DNA of 41,157 nt from NCBI GenBank assembly GCA_944389315.1, contig CALXLX010000011.1:1-41157 (forward strand), given 5' to 3'. Within the stretch, counting starts at the first letter, position 1. Each line of letters begins with the position of its first letter. Source of the stretch: an uncultured Opitutales bacterium. GTDB taxonomy: Bacteria; Verrucomicrobiota; Verrucomicrobiia; Opitutales; Intestinicryptomonadaceae. The notes below the pieces were generated by a model, which worked only from the letters and a program-made list of their open reading frames with translations, was not told the DNA's origin and made no database searches. Of the stretch, positions 17,318-25,827 are shown one piece after another. The position numbers were made by a program, and so were the translations under genes.

Positions 17318-18865
17318 ATGGCACTTACAAACTTTAAAAGTCGGCTGATAGCCGACATAGGCATAAGCATGGGCGACGAAGGCAAAGGCCGCCTGATTTA
17401 CGAAATAATAGACGATCTCAAGTCTGAGACCGGCAAGGAAGGCGCGGCGTCGGTTGTGATGAAGGTAAACGGCGGCGCAAACTCCGGGCACACTGCCGGG
17501 GGGATAAAGCTCAATCTTCTGCCTGCCGGAGTGATAGCCAAGTCCGTAAGATATCTGGCCATAGGTGCGGGCGTTGTGGCGGATCCCCGCAAATTTATAT
17601 GGGAGGCGCTTCCGCTCGAGAGGCGCGGATACGATATTTTGGGCCGCCTTGTGATAGACGAGCGTACCATGGTAAGCGACATAGGCCACCGCCTGCTGGA
17701 CCTTGCTTTTGAGAATTACAGGGTCGAGAAGCTCGGCGAAGAGCCGAGGGGTTCCACCGGCAGGGGCATAACCCCGACGTATATGGACGAAGTCGGCCAG
17801 TTCCAGATTTTCTATTCGGATTTTCTCCTTCCGCGGGAGGTTTTTGCCCACAAGATGGCCGCAAAGCTGCAGAGGGCGTGCAATACCATACGCTATGTTT
17901 GCGGAGTTTCCGAGGCGGTTTGGGACTCCTTCTTCGACACGCTGACAAATGCCGAGCTCAGGGCAAATGCGGACTCCATAAAAGACGGCGTTTTCGCCCA
18001 AGAGGAGTTCGATTTCCACCGTTTCAAGGGGGCAAACCCCTTCGAGCTGGACATAGAAAAGATTATAGACTTCTATTGGCAGACGGGCCAGATGCTCGCA
18101 AAGAATATTGCGGACGTCAGGGAGATATGCCACAACGCCCTTGCCCGCGGGGAGTATATAATTGGCGAGTTCGGCCAGGCATATTGGCTGGACAAGCGCC
18201 ACGGTTTCCCTCCGAATGTCACGGCGTCGCACACGGGGGTGCCGGAGTTCTTCCAAAGCGCGGGGCTGCCGGTTCAGCCCGTGCATACGGTGGGCTGCTG
18301 CAAGGCCTACGACACAAAGGTCGGCACGCATCTGTTCCTGACCCAGATGGACGACGCCCATCCTCTTGCGCAGAAGCTCAAGAAGCTGGAGTTCGGCACA
18401 AGCACGGGGCGCCAGCGCATGGTCGGCTGGTTCGACGCTGTGGAGAAGGGCGACGCCATACGCTACGGCGGCTGCGACGACATCGTCATAAACAAGCTCG
18501 ACGCTCTCTCCTGTTCAGGCGAGTGCGAGGGGGCGGAGCTGCTTGTATGCACGCATTATGTGGACGATTCCGGCAAGGAGTATTGGGGCGTTCCGCGTTC
18601 TGACAGGATACGCAAGAATCTAAGGCCCGTGTACGCCCAGCTGCCGAGTTTCTCCGAGGATATTTCAAAGGTTAGAAGCTTTGCGGATTTGCCCGCAAAC
18701 GCAAAGAGGTATGTGGCCTTCTGCCTAAAGAGCGTAATAGACGTGGCCGGTCGCGGCAAACCCCTGGACAAGTTGCCGAATCTGCGCTACATAGGGGTGG
18801 GCCCACTGCCTTCGCAGATAATAAGGGATATTCCGGAAACTTCGGAACTTTTGAAGCTGGCGTAG
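17318..18865 (+). CDS. purA: Adenylosuccinate synthetase, long divergent form
   Basis: A 515-residue protein. I chose ATG 17318 because AAAGGG lies eight bases upstream and the conserved N-terminus follows; an in-frame ATG at 17282 is possible. Family features: GDEGKG near the N-terminus with catalytic Asp20, NGGANSGHT with His58, [19 protein letters not shown]...VTASHT (the usual GAQG...VTSSNT), [16 protein letters not shown] and INKLDAL. The enzyme converts IMP, aspartate and GTP to adenylosuccinate, the first committed AMP step. It is about 85 residues longer than the usual 430 and several signature positions differ (FGQA for GAQG, IT for IG). Both catalytic residues are kept, unlike phage PurZ, where the Asp is replaced. 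It could be a lineage-specific PurA or a side-branch; purB is not in the window. Confidence 0.8.
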   Translation: MALTNFKSRLIADIGISMGDEGKGRLIYEIIDDLKSETGKEGAASVVMKVNGGANSGHTAGGIKLNLLPAGVIAKSVRYLAIGAGVVADPRKFIWEALPLERRGYDILGRLVIDERTMVSDIGHRLLDLAFENYRVEKLGEEPRGSTGRGITPTYMDEVGQFQIFYSDFLLPREVFAHKMAAKLQRACNTIRYVCGVSEAVWDSFFDTLTNAELRANADSIKDGVFAQEEFDFHRFKGANPFELDIEKIIDFYWQTGQMLAKNIADVREICHNALARGEYIIGEFGQAYWLDKRHGFPPNVTASHTGVPEFFQSAGLPVQPVHTVGCCKAYDTKVGTHLFLTQMDDAHPLAQKLKKLEFGTSTGRQRMVGWFDAVEKGDAIRYGGCDDIVINKLDALSCSGECEGAELLVCTHYVDDSGKEYWGVPRSDRIRKNLRPVYAQLPSFSEDISKVRSFADLPANAKRYVAFCLKSVIDVAGRGKPLDKLPNLRYIGVGPLPSQIIRDIPETSELLKLA

Positions 18866-18886
18866 TGTCGATAATCCGGCCTTCGG

Positions 18887-18914
18887 TATCCGCGGGAGAC
18901 TGCGGATAGTTTTT
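18887..18914 (+). terminator. Rho-independent terminator after purA
   Basis: A perfect 7-bp stem TATCCGC / GCGGATA with an 8-base loop, then G and five T. It separates purA from the mcsA-mcsB-clpC unit. Confidence 0.75.
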
Positions 18915-18969
18915 GCAGTTTACATACGGCGGAGATGGATTTTTCAGCCGCCGGTTGCGGAGCATAGAA

Positions 18970-19479
18970 ATGAACAAGTACAAATGCGACATATGCGGCA
19001 AGCCCGCCACGGTCCATATAACTAAGATCGTGGACGGGAAGAAAACAGTCGCGCACTTTTGCCAGGACTGCGCGGCCTCCTTCGAGGCCGAGGGCGGTTT
19101 GATCCCCAAGATACAGGAGTTGGAGAAGGCATTTATCGAGGGGGCGTCGCAGCAGCTCGGGGCGGAGGAATCTTCCGGCAAGGAGCTTTCTGTCTGCAGC
19201 GGGTGCGGCAGCTCTTTTGAGGAGATTGAAAAATCCGGCCGCTTCCACTGCCCGCAGTGCGCGGAGGCGTTCGGGGAGAAGTCTCTTGCAATGATTAGGC
19301 AGATGCAGGGTGGGGCGTCGCGCCATATAGGGAAAATTCCGAGAAAATTCGAGGGCACGATAGACAAGGGCGCGGTTATAGCAGAGCTCAAGACCGAGCT
19401 TGAGCGCGCAATAAAGCAGGAGCGCTACGAGGAGGCCGCCGGCATACGGGACAAACTCAAATCTTTGCAAAAAGCTTAA
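18970..19479 (+). CDS. mcsA: McsA-like zinc-finger activator of arginine kinase
   Basis: A 169-residue protein. The start MNKYKCDICG is preferred because an upstream in-frame ATG at 18913 would add 19 residues without similarity and overlap the purA terminator. Four CxxC pairs (C6/C9, C31/C34, C76/C79, C94/C97) form two treble-clef-like zinc sites, and a UVR motif occupies 137-168 (ELKTELERAIKQERYEEAAGIRDKL). This is the McsA layout; in Bacillus McsA binds and activates McsB and links to ClpC. Here mcsB follows after 30 bases and clpC after that, giving the same gene order as in Firmicutes but without ctsR. A role in stress or metal-linked protein quality control is expected. Confidence 0.85.
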   Translation: MNKYKCDICGKPATVHITKIVDGKKTVAHFCQDCAASFEAEGGLIPKIQELEKAFIEGASQQLGAEESSGKELSVCSGCGSSFEEIEKSGRFHCPQCAEAFGEKSLAMIRQMQGGASRHIGKIPRKFEGTIDKGAVIAELKTELERAIKQERYEEAAGIRDKLKSLQKA

Positions 19480-19509
19480 GCAACATATTTTAGCCACTCT
19501 ATATTATAT

Positions 19510-20640
19510 ATGAACAGATCCCGAAGAATCTCCAAAACGACGGTTTCGCACAGAATAAAAAAAACAGTGGTGCGCAAGGAGGACAGTGTCGTGGTCAGCT
19601 CGAGGATAAGGCTCGCCAGGAATTTGGACGGCGAGACCTTCCCGAATTGGGCCAACGAGGCCGTTCTTATATCGGTGTTCGAGCGGGTTTCGGAAGCTGT
19701 GAAAGGTTTGAGAGCATTCAAGGGATGCAAGAGTTTGAGCATGGACGCCCTGCCGCGCGAGCGCAAGGAGTTCCTGGCCGAATGCAGAATGATAAGCGCG
19801 GATTTGGCGCGCATGCCGAAGTCCGGCGTAATCATAAACAAGGACAATACCGCTAGCGTGATGATAAACGAGGAGGACCATCTGCGCATACAGGTTATGG
19901 ACAAGGGGCTGAAGCTTTCTTCGGTCTGGCGGCGCATATCGGCGATAGATTCGGCTTTGGAGGAGAAGCTGCCCTTCGCGTTCAGCGAGAGGTTCGGCTA
20001 TCTGACGGCCTGCCCGAGCAACATAGGCACGGGCATGAGGGCCTCCCTTATGATGCACATGCCGGCGTTGTGGCTATCGGGCGACATGGAGAAGGTTGTC
20101 AGGGGCGTAAACCAGATAGGCATGACAGTCCGCGGCGAGAACGGCGAGGGCTCCGAGGCGGTTGGCAGCTTCTACCAGATATCCAACCAGCAGACGCTCG
20201 GCGTTACGGAGGAGGAGACTATGGCGAAGCTTCTGCGCATATGCAAAAGGCTTAAAACTTTGGAGCTCAACGCGCGCGCTTTGATGCTGCAGAAAAGGCC
20301 TCTGTTCCTCGCCGACAAGATAGCCAGGGCCTGGGCTACGCTCAGCCACTGCAGAATGATAGACACGGCGGAGTCCATAGGGTGCATATCTTTTTTGAGG
20401 CTGGCTTGCGATTTGGACATGTATGACTCTTCCGGAAGCACCGTGGCCGATTTGGACGAACTCATATTGAAGATAAAGCCCGCGCATTTGGAAAGCGAGA
20501 TGTTCCTGGACTCGGCAGACGCTCCCGCAAGGGACGCGGCGAGGGCTACATATATAAAAAGCGCGCTTAAAGAGATTGGCGCGCCGAACATAGACAGGGC
20601 GCTTAAGCGCGCAAAGAATAGTTCGATAAAACAAAGTTAA
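19510..20640 (+). CDS. mcsB: Protein-arginine kinase McsB
   Basis: A 376-residue member of the guanido kinase superfamily. Visible: SSRIRLARN (30-38, nucleotide binding), the loop NEEDHLRI (120-127) that holds the catalytic acid, CPSNIGTGMRAS (168-179) with the guanidino-site Cys168, and a C-terminal half with ARDAARATYIK, where the Arg-Asp pair corresponds to the phosphoarginine-binding site of Bacillus McsB. It phosphorylates arginine residues of damaged proteins, marking them for ClpC-ClpP. It sits between mcsA and clpC; only three bases separate its TAA from the clpC ATG. The first 20 residues are basic (RSRRISK, HRIKK), an extension compared with Bacillus McsB. Confidence 0.92.
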   Translation: MNRSRRISKTTVSHRIKKTVVRKEDSVVVSSRIRLARNLDGETFPNWANEAVLISVFERVSEAVKGLRAFKGCKSLSMDALPRERKEFLAECRMISADLARMPKSGVIINKDNTASVMINEEDHLRIQVMDKGLKLSSVWRRISAIDSALEEKLPFAFSERFGYLTACPSNIGTGMRASLMMHMPALWLSGDMEKVVRGVNQIGMTVRGENGEGSEAVGSFYQISNQQTLGVTEEETMAKLLRICKRLKTLELNARALMLQKRPLFLADKIARAWATLSHCRMIDTAESIGCISFLRLACDLDMYDSSGSTVADLDELILKIKPAHLESEMFLDSADAPARDAARATYIKSALKEIGAPNIDRALKRAKNSSIKQS

Positions 20641-20643
20641 AAC

Positions 20644-23130
20644 ATGCAACCATTTACACCAAGAGCATTGCAAGTGTTGTCCTTCGCAAAGAAGGAGGCG
20701 CTGCGCTTTAAGCACAACTATTTGGGTACGGAACACCTGCTTTTAGGAATAATAGACTTGGGGCAAGGCGTGGCCGTAAATGTTCTGCGCAAGATGGGCG
20801 TGGGGCTGGAGCAGGTCAGGGCGGAGGTCGAGAGGCGGGTTGGATTCGGCGAGGTGAACTCGGAGTCCGAGATGCCGCATACCCCGCGCGTGAAGAAGGT
20901 TTTGGCCTTCGCCTCGCACGAGGCCACCCAGCTTTCCCACAACTACATAGGCACAGAGCATCTCCTGCTGGGAATACTCAGGGAGGGAGAGGGTGTCGCC
21001 GCGCAGATTCTGCGCGAGCTGGGCGTGGACATAGAGACATGCCGCAAGCAGATACTCGCGGAGCTCGACTTGAACTTTGTGGGGGATACCCCCGACCATG
21101 CCGACGACGATGCCTCCCAGGCAGCCTCCTCGCCAGAGGGCAGGCCCGAGAAGCAGAGCGCCTTGAGGGCGTTCGGGCGCGATCTGACGGAGCTTGCCAG
21201 GCAGGGCAAGCTCGACCCGGTGATAGGCCGCTCGAACGAGATTATGAGGGTCGTGCAGATACTTTGCAGGCGCACGAAGAACAATCCGGTGCTCGTGGGC
21301 GAGGCGGGTGTCGGCAAGACTGCGATAGTCGAGGGGCTCGCGCAGGAGATAGCAGCCGGCACGGTGCCGGAGCTGCTTTCCGGCAAGCGCCTGATAGCAC
21401 TCGACATGGCTTTAATGGTTGCGGGTACCAAGTACCGCGGGCAGTTCGAGGAGAGGATAAAGGCTCTCATGGAGGAGATAGAAAAGTCCGGGGACGTTCT
21501 GCTTTTCATAGACGAGTTGCACACTATAGTGGGCGCTGGCGCGGCCGAGGGGGCCATGGACGCGTCGAACATATTTAAGCCGGCGCTCTCGAGGGGTGCG
21601 CTTCAGTGCATAGGCGCAACAACACTTGCCGAGTACAGGAAATTCATAGAGAAGGACAGCGCGCTGGACAGGCGTTTTCAGAGCGTAAAGGTCGACGCGC
21701 CGTCGGTGGAGGACGCGGTCAAGATACTCAAGGGGTTGCGCAAGAACTACGAGGCGCACCACCACTGCCATTATTCCGACGAGGCTCTCGTATCTGCGGT
21801 AAAGCTGTCGGAGCGCTACATAACCAGCCGCCAGCTTCCCGACAAGGCCATAGACATAATAGACGAGGCCGGCGCGCGCGCAAGAATCAAGATGATGCGC
21901 AGGCCCGAGGTTTTGGACTCCCTGGCGGACGAGATAGCAAAGACCTCGTCTCTTAAGGAGGAGGCAATCAAGGCCCAGGACTTCGAGAAGGCTGCGATTT
22001 TGCGCGACTCTGAAAAGGATCTTATAGCCCGCAAGGACGATATGATAAAGGCGTGGAAAAAGTCGCTCGAGGAGAAGGTCTCCGAGGTCGGCGAGGACGA
22101 CATACTTTCAGTGGTGTCGTCTTGGACGGGCATTCCGCTTTCGAGAATGGAGGAGGGCGAGAGCAAGAAGCTGCTGGCCCTCGAGGAGAATCTGCGCAAG
22201 GTTGTCGTGGGGCAGGACGAGGCTACGGCGGTCATAGCGCGCGCGCTGCGCCGCAGCAGGGCTGCGCTCAAGGATCCGCGCAGGCCCATAGGTTCCTTCC
22301 TGTTCCTCGGGCCCACGGGCGTGGGCAAGACGTATTTGGCGAAGATGCTTGCCGAGCAGATGTTCGGTGAGCAGGACGCGATAATACAGATAGACATGAG
22401 CGAGTATATGGAGAAGTTCTCCATATCGCGCCTGATAGGCTCGCCGCCCGGATACGTCGGCCATGAGGACGGCGGCCAGCTGACTGAGGCTGTACGCCGC
22501 AGGCCCTATTGCGTCATACTTTTCGATGAGATAGAAAAGGCGCATCCTGACGTGGCGCAGCTGCTGCTCCAGGTTCTCGAGGACGGGCGCCTGACGGACA
22601 GTTTGGGGCGCACGGTCGATTTCAGAAACACCATTATAATCTTAACGAGCAACGTCGGCGCAAACATCATGCAAAAGAGCCCAGCCATGGGGTTCGACGT
22701 GGGCATGGATTCCGAAACCGATTACGAGCGCACCAAGGCTCTTGTGATGGAGGAGATGAAGCGCGCCTTCCGCCCGGAGTTCCTCAACAGGATAAACGAC
22801 ATAGTCCTCTTCAGGCCGCTTACTAAGGCGGACATAGGCAAGATTGTGGACATCGAGGTGTCCAGGCTCAAAGACAGGCTCAAGGAGCAGGATATAGAGC
22901 TTCAGCTTGCTCCATCTGCGGTGGACTTTATCATATCCAAAGGCTGGGACGAAAAATACGGCGCCCGCCCGCTCAAGCGCGCAATAGAGCGCGAGCTCGA
23001 GGACACCCTCGCAGAGGAGATACTCCGCGGAAACATAGTTTCAGGCGGGGGCACTGTCTGCGCCGAGGAAAGCGGCGGCAAGCTTGTCTTTACCCAGGGG
23101 AAATCTCTGCCGCTTGCAAAGAATCGCTGA
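20644..23130 (+). CDS. clpC: ClpC-type AAA+ unfoldase
   Basis: An 828-residue Hsp100 protein. The N-domain has two Clp repeats (YLGTEHLLLGI and YIGTEHLLLGI); Walker A of D1 is GEAGVGKT (220-227) with Walker B LLFIDELH; the middle domain carries a UVR-like coiled coil (about 426-460, KEEAIKAQDFEKAAILRDSE); D2 Walker A is GPTGVGKT (556-563). An MGF tripeptide near residue 682 takes the place of the VGF/LGF loop that docks on ClpP, so a ClpCP protease is likely. Together with McsA and McsB it should degrade arginine-phosphorylated proteins. Length is typical. ClpP is not in the window. A strong terminator at 23222-23255 closes the operon. Confidence 0.95.
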   Translation: MQPFTPRALQVLSFAKKEALRFKHNYLGTEHLLLGIIDLGQGVAVNVLRKMGVGLEQVRAEVERRVGFGEVNSESEMPHTPRVKKVLAFASHEATQLSHNYIGTEHLLLGILREGEGVAAQILRELGVDIETCRKQILAELDLNFVGDTPDHADDDASQAASSPEGRPEKQSALRAFGRDLTELARQGKLDPVIGRSNEIMRVVQILCRRTKNNPVLVGEAGVGKTAIVEGLAQEIAAGTVPELLSGKRLIALDMALMVAGTKYRGQFEERIKALMEEIEKSGDVLLFIDELHTIVGAGAAEGAMDASNIFKPALSRGALQCIGATTLAEYRKFIEKDSALDRRFQSVKVDAPSVEDAVKILKGLRKNYEAHHHCHYSDEALVSAVKLSERYITSRQLPDKAIDIIDEAGARARIKMMRRPEVLDSLADEIAKTSSLKEEAIKAQDFEKAAILRDSEKDLIARKDDMIKAWKKSLEEKVSEVGEDDILSVVSSWTGIPLSRMEEGESKKLLALEENLRKVVVGQDEATAVIARALRRSRAALKDPRRPIGSFLFLGPTGVGKTYLAKMLAEQMFGEQDAIIQIDMSEYMEKFSISRLIGSPPGYVGHEDGGQLTEAVRRRPYCVILFDEIEKAHPDVAQLLLQVLEDGRLTDSLGRTVDFRNTIIILTSNVGANIMQKSPAMGFDVGMDSETDYERTKALVMEEMKRAFRPEFLNRINDIVLFRPLTKADIGKIVDIEVSRLKDRLKEQDIELQLAPSAVDFIISKGWDEKYGARPLKRAIERELEDTLAEEILRGNIVSGGGTVCAEESGGKLVFTQGKSLPLAKNR

Positions 23131-23221
23131 TGAATTTTCCCCCTTGCCGTGCGCTTTTTTAATAGCTCGCTGGAGGGGCAGGAAATGCGTTTCCCCAGTG
23201 TCGGGATTTGAAAGATTTATT

Positions 23222-23255
23222 CGGGAGGCCGCAAAGGGCGGGCTCCCGTTTTTTT
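23222..23255 (+). terminator. Rho-independent terminator of mcsA-mcsB-clpC
   Basis: CGGGAG-g-CC / GG-g-CTCCCG (23222-23230 and 23240-23248) forms a stem with one G-G mismatch and a 9-base loop, followed by seven T. Confidence 0.85.
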
Positions 23256-23423
23256 GGTGGAATATCTTTTCACCAAAATGAGATACTCAAGATGCCAATT
23301 GGGGGCATGTTATTTTTGCGCCTCAAAATAAAAATAGGAAAAAATACCCTTGAAAGGCGCATTGTGTGGCCGGAATTTTTCCGTCAGGTTTTTATGTGCA
23401 ATCGGGGAATAGGGGACAAAAAA

Positions 23424-23654
23424 TTATAGCCCCTCTATTTCAACAACTTTGTTCCTTCCGGTCTGCCCAGATATTATGGCAATTTTTCCCTTTTGCACTT
23501 TGTAGGCCTTTGAGAGAAATTCTATGAGCTCTGTGTTGGCCTTGCCGTCTACGGGAGGCGCTTTCAGCTTTATCTTCAGCGCGCCGTCCTCCCCGTAGGA
23601 GCCTACAATCTCGCTCTTGGGCGCATTGGGGACCACTCTTAGTTTCAGGCGCAT
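23424..23654 (-). CDS. DUF167 / YggU-family protein
   Basis: A complete 76-residue protein. The pattern LRVVPNAPKSEIVG, LKIKLKAPPVDGKANTELIEFLSKAYKV, then IAIISGQTGRNKVVEI is the DUF167 (YggU) family: a small alpha/beta protein with a conserved PPVDGKAN loop, of unknown function. It is downstream of pheA on the same strand, with a hairpin between them, so it may be expressed as the last gene of scpB-pheA or separately. Confidence 0.88.
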   Translation of the reverse strand: MRLKLRVVPNAPKSEIVGSYGEDGALKIKLKAPPVDGKANTELIEFLSKAYKVQKGKIAIISGQTGRNKVVEIEGL

Positions 23655-23696
23655 TTTGCTTGGTATGCCGGGTAAAATTCGGGCTTTTTAAGGTTC

Positions 23697-23730
23697 AAAA
23701 TGCCGCATTCCCTCTTGGGAAATGCGGCAT
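23697..23730 (-). terminator. Hairpin between pheA and the DUF167 gene
   Basis: On the minus strand a 13-bp stem with one bulged base (arms around ATGCCGCAT, 23700-23712 and 23717-23730) is followed by only four T. It could terminate or attenuate transcription leaving pheA; the short T-run leaves read-through possible. Confidence 0.6.
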
Positions 23731-23738
23731 GCGGAAGA

Positions 23739-24821
23739 TTATCTGTTGTGGGCCACGTCGAAAACAGGATAGCTGCCCAGCCATTTTATCATGGGCAGAA
23801 CCTTTTCGAGCTCGCCTACGGCGGTCCTCGTCTCGGGATCCTCCCAGTGTCCGAGAAAGTCTATGAAGAAGAAGTAATCCCACGCCTTCTTGCGGCTCGG
23901 GCGCGACTCTATTCTCGTAAGGTTTATATTCACCCTGTTGAAGGGTATAAGCGCGTCGAACAGGGCTCCGGGCCTGTCGTTTACGGAGATTACTATGCTG
24001 GTCTTGTACTTTATGTTGGCGCTTTTGGGCATGGGCTTTTTGCCTATGACAAGGAAGCGTGTCTGGTTGTCCTTGTTGTCCTGTATGGAGCGCTCCAAGA
24101 TGGGCATGTGGTACATGTCTGCGGCAAGCGCGCTGGCTATGGCGGCAATCTCGGGATTTTCCGAGGCGAGCTTTACCGCGTATGCCGTGCTCTCAACGGA
24201 CTCGAGCTCGGCCGAGGGCATATGCCTGTGCAGCCAGCTTCGGCACTGGCCTATGGCCTGGTCTTTTGAGCATACCTTGCGTATCTCTCCAAGCTTGCCC
24301 CTCGATATAAGGCAGTGCTCTATGGGCAGATACACCTGGCCGACTATAGTCAGCGAACTTTCTGCAAGCATGTCCATGGAGTGCACCACGGCGCCCTCGG
24401 TGGAGTTCTCTATCGGAATGACGCCGTAATCCACCTCCCCAAGCTCGACTGCGGGGAATATGTCGGGTATGGAGTGCATGGGAATGTACTTTACGCTCGA
24501 CCCGAAATTTCTCAACGCCGCCTGCTGCGTAAATGTAGCCTCTGGCCCCAAATACGCCACGGCTATCTTCTTTTCCGCCGAAATAGACGCGGAGATAATC
24601 TCCCTGTATATGGCCTTGAGGGATTCCTCCTCTATCCTGCCGGAATTCTTCTCCAGGAGGTTGTTGAATACCTGCATCTCCCTGCTGGGGACATATACGT
24701 CCTCCCCGCGGGCGATCTTCTCCCTGCCTATCTCCTGCGCGCAGTTTATGCGCTCCGAAAGAAGATCCAGAATTTTGGTATCTATGGCGTCTATCTGTTT
24801 TCTTATAGTGTCCTTATCCAT
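23739..24821 (-). CDS. pheA: Bifunctional chorismate mutase / prephenate dehydratase
   Basis: A 360-residue P-protein with three domains. Residues 1-85 are an AroQ chorismate mutase helical bundle (RKQIDAIDTKILDLLSERI). From about 86, VAYLGPEATFTQQAAL starts the prephenate dehydratase domain, with VDYGVIPIENSTEGAV and TRFLVIG (the catalytic Thr-Arg-Phe). From about 270 an ACT regulatory domain follows (DRPGALFDALIPFNRVNINLTRIESRPS), holding the ESRPS motif that binds phenylalanine, so feedback inhibition is expected. It makes phenylpyruvate from chorismate in the cytoplasm. It begins 28 bases after scpB ends on the same strand, so the two are probably one transcript. Confidence 0.95.
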   Translation of the reverse strand: MDKDTIRKQIDAIDTKILDLLSERINCAQEIGREKIARGEDVYVPSREMQVFNNLLEKNSGRIEEESLKAIYREIISASISAEKKIAVAYLGPEATFTQQAALRNFGSSVKYIPMHSIPDIFPAVELGEVDYGVIPIENSTEGAVVHSMDMLAESSLTIVGQVYLPIEHCLISRGKLGEIRKVCSKDQAIGQCRSWLHRHMPSAELESVESTAYAVKLASENPEIAAIASALAADMYHMPILERSIQDNKDNQTRFLVIGKKPMPKSANIKYKTSIVISVNDRPGALFDALIPFNRVNINLTRIESRPSRKKAWDYFFFIDFLGHWEDPETRTAVGELEKVLPMIKWLGSYPVFDVAHNR

Positions 24822-24849
24822 TTTAGGGATATTTTAAAATTGTTTTGCG

Positions 24850-25740
24850 CTATTCGGACTGGTCCGACGGGGCGGCATCGGTTTTGTTATATGCCTCAAG
24901 GGTTTCCTCTGCTGGCGTCTGCGCGCTTTGCCCCTCCACGCCGCTTTCGCTCTCCGCGGGAACCGGCGATGGGGCGGAATCCTGCGCGTCGGGCAGGCCC
25001 ATGTCCTTTGCGTTCGGCGAGGGGGCTGAGGCGTTCCTTATCCATTCGGAAATCTGGTTAGGGCTGAGCACGTCGGACGCGGGCAGCTCCTCGAGCGAAT
25101 TTATACCTACAAAATCCATAAATTGTTCCGTAGTGCCGTATTGCAGCGGCCTTCCGGGAAGATCGGCCCTGCCGGTGATGCGTATGAGCTCCTTCTCAGT
25201 AAGGCGCGATATTGCCGAGTCCGCATTCACACCCCTTATGGCCTCTATCTCCGCCCTCGTGACGGGCTGGCGGTACGCAACTATGGCCAAAGTCTCCAAC
25301 GCCGCCTGCGTAAGCCTCTGCGGGCGCGGCTCGTTGCGCAAAAGCCTCACCCATTCGGCGCAGTCGGGGGCTATGGCAAACTTGAAACCCGAAGAGCTCT
25401 GCACGAGCCTGAACACCTCCCCGCCAGATTCAAGCTCCGCGGAAATTTCGTCGAAAGCCTCCCTTATTTGCGTCGCGGTAAGCAGGGTGGGAACCTGGTT
25501 CATCAAATCTTCAAGCTCCTCCTGGCGTTCCACTTCGGAATCGTCGGCCTCCTGGTCGGGCAGGGCGGAAAGACCCTCGGGAGCCTCGGCATTTTGCTCT
25601 GCGCGCTTCTTGGCGGCTTTCTTCGCGGCGTCGAGCTCGGCATGGTAGCGCGATATCACAGCCTGAATGTCCTTGATGGTCAAATTCTGGTTGGTCGAAA
25701 ATAAAAGCGCCTTTAGTATCTTCTTTAAGTTGAATGCCAT
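24850..25740 (-). CDS. scpB: Segregation and condensation protein ScpB
   Basis: A 296-residue protein. The two winged-helix domains are visible: an N-terminal LKKILKALLFSTNQNLTIKDI, a helical linker with an acidic insert (about 45-80), and the highly conserved LETLAIVAYRQPVTRAEIE, IRGVNADSAI and LIRITGRADLPGRPLQYGTT, ending in FMDFVGINSLEELP. The last 70 residues are a Pro/Ser/Glu-rich tail, not conserved in the family. ScpB pairs with ScpA on the SMC kleisin complex for chromosome segregation. scpA, usually adjacent, is absent; instead pheA follows. It is divergent from ilvD with an 87-base shared upstream region. Confidence 0.93.
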   Translation of the reverse strand: MAFNLKKILKALLFSTNQNLTIKDIQAVISRYHAELDAAKKAAKKRAEQNAEAPEGLSALPDQEADDSEVERQEELEDLMNQVPTLLTATQIREAFDEISAELESGGEVFRLVQSSSGFKFAIAPDCAEWVRLLRNEPRPQRLTQAALETLAIVAYRQPVTRAEIEAIRGVNADSAISRLTEKELIRITGRADLPGRPLQYGTTEQFMDFVGINSLEELPASDVLSPNQISEWIRNASAPSPNAKDMGLPDAQDSAPSPVPAESESGVEGQSAQTPAEETLEAYNKTDAAPSDQSE

Positions 25741-25764
25741 TTTTGCCGGGTCTTAATAAAAATC

Positions 25765-25793
25765 TTTACCTTTAATTTAAGGAAGCGTTATAT
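25765..25793 (+). promoter_or_regulatory. Predicted ilvD promoter
   Basis: TTTACC (25765-25770) and TTATAT (25788-25793) with a 17-base spacer lie in the scpB-ilvD divergent region, giving a leader of roughly 27 bases. Confidence 0.4.
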
Positions 25794-25827
25794 ATTGTTC
25801 CAATAACTCCACAAATCAACTATTTTT

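Noticed and set aside
19480..19509. Possible internal promoter between mcsA and mcsB (TATATT near the start)
   Set aside because: No suitable -35 and the 30-base gap fits a simple operon; kept out as too weak.
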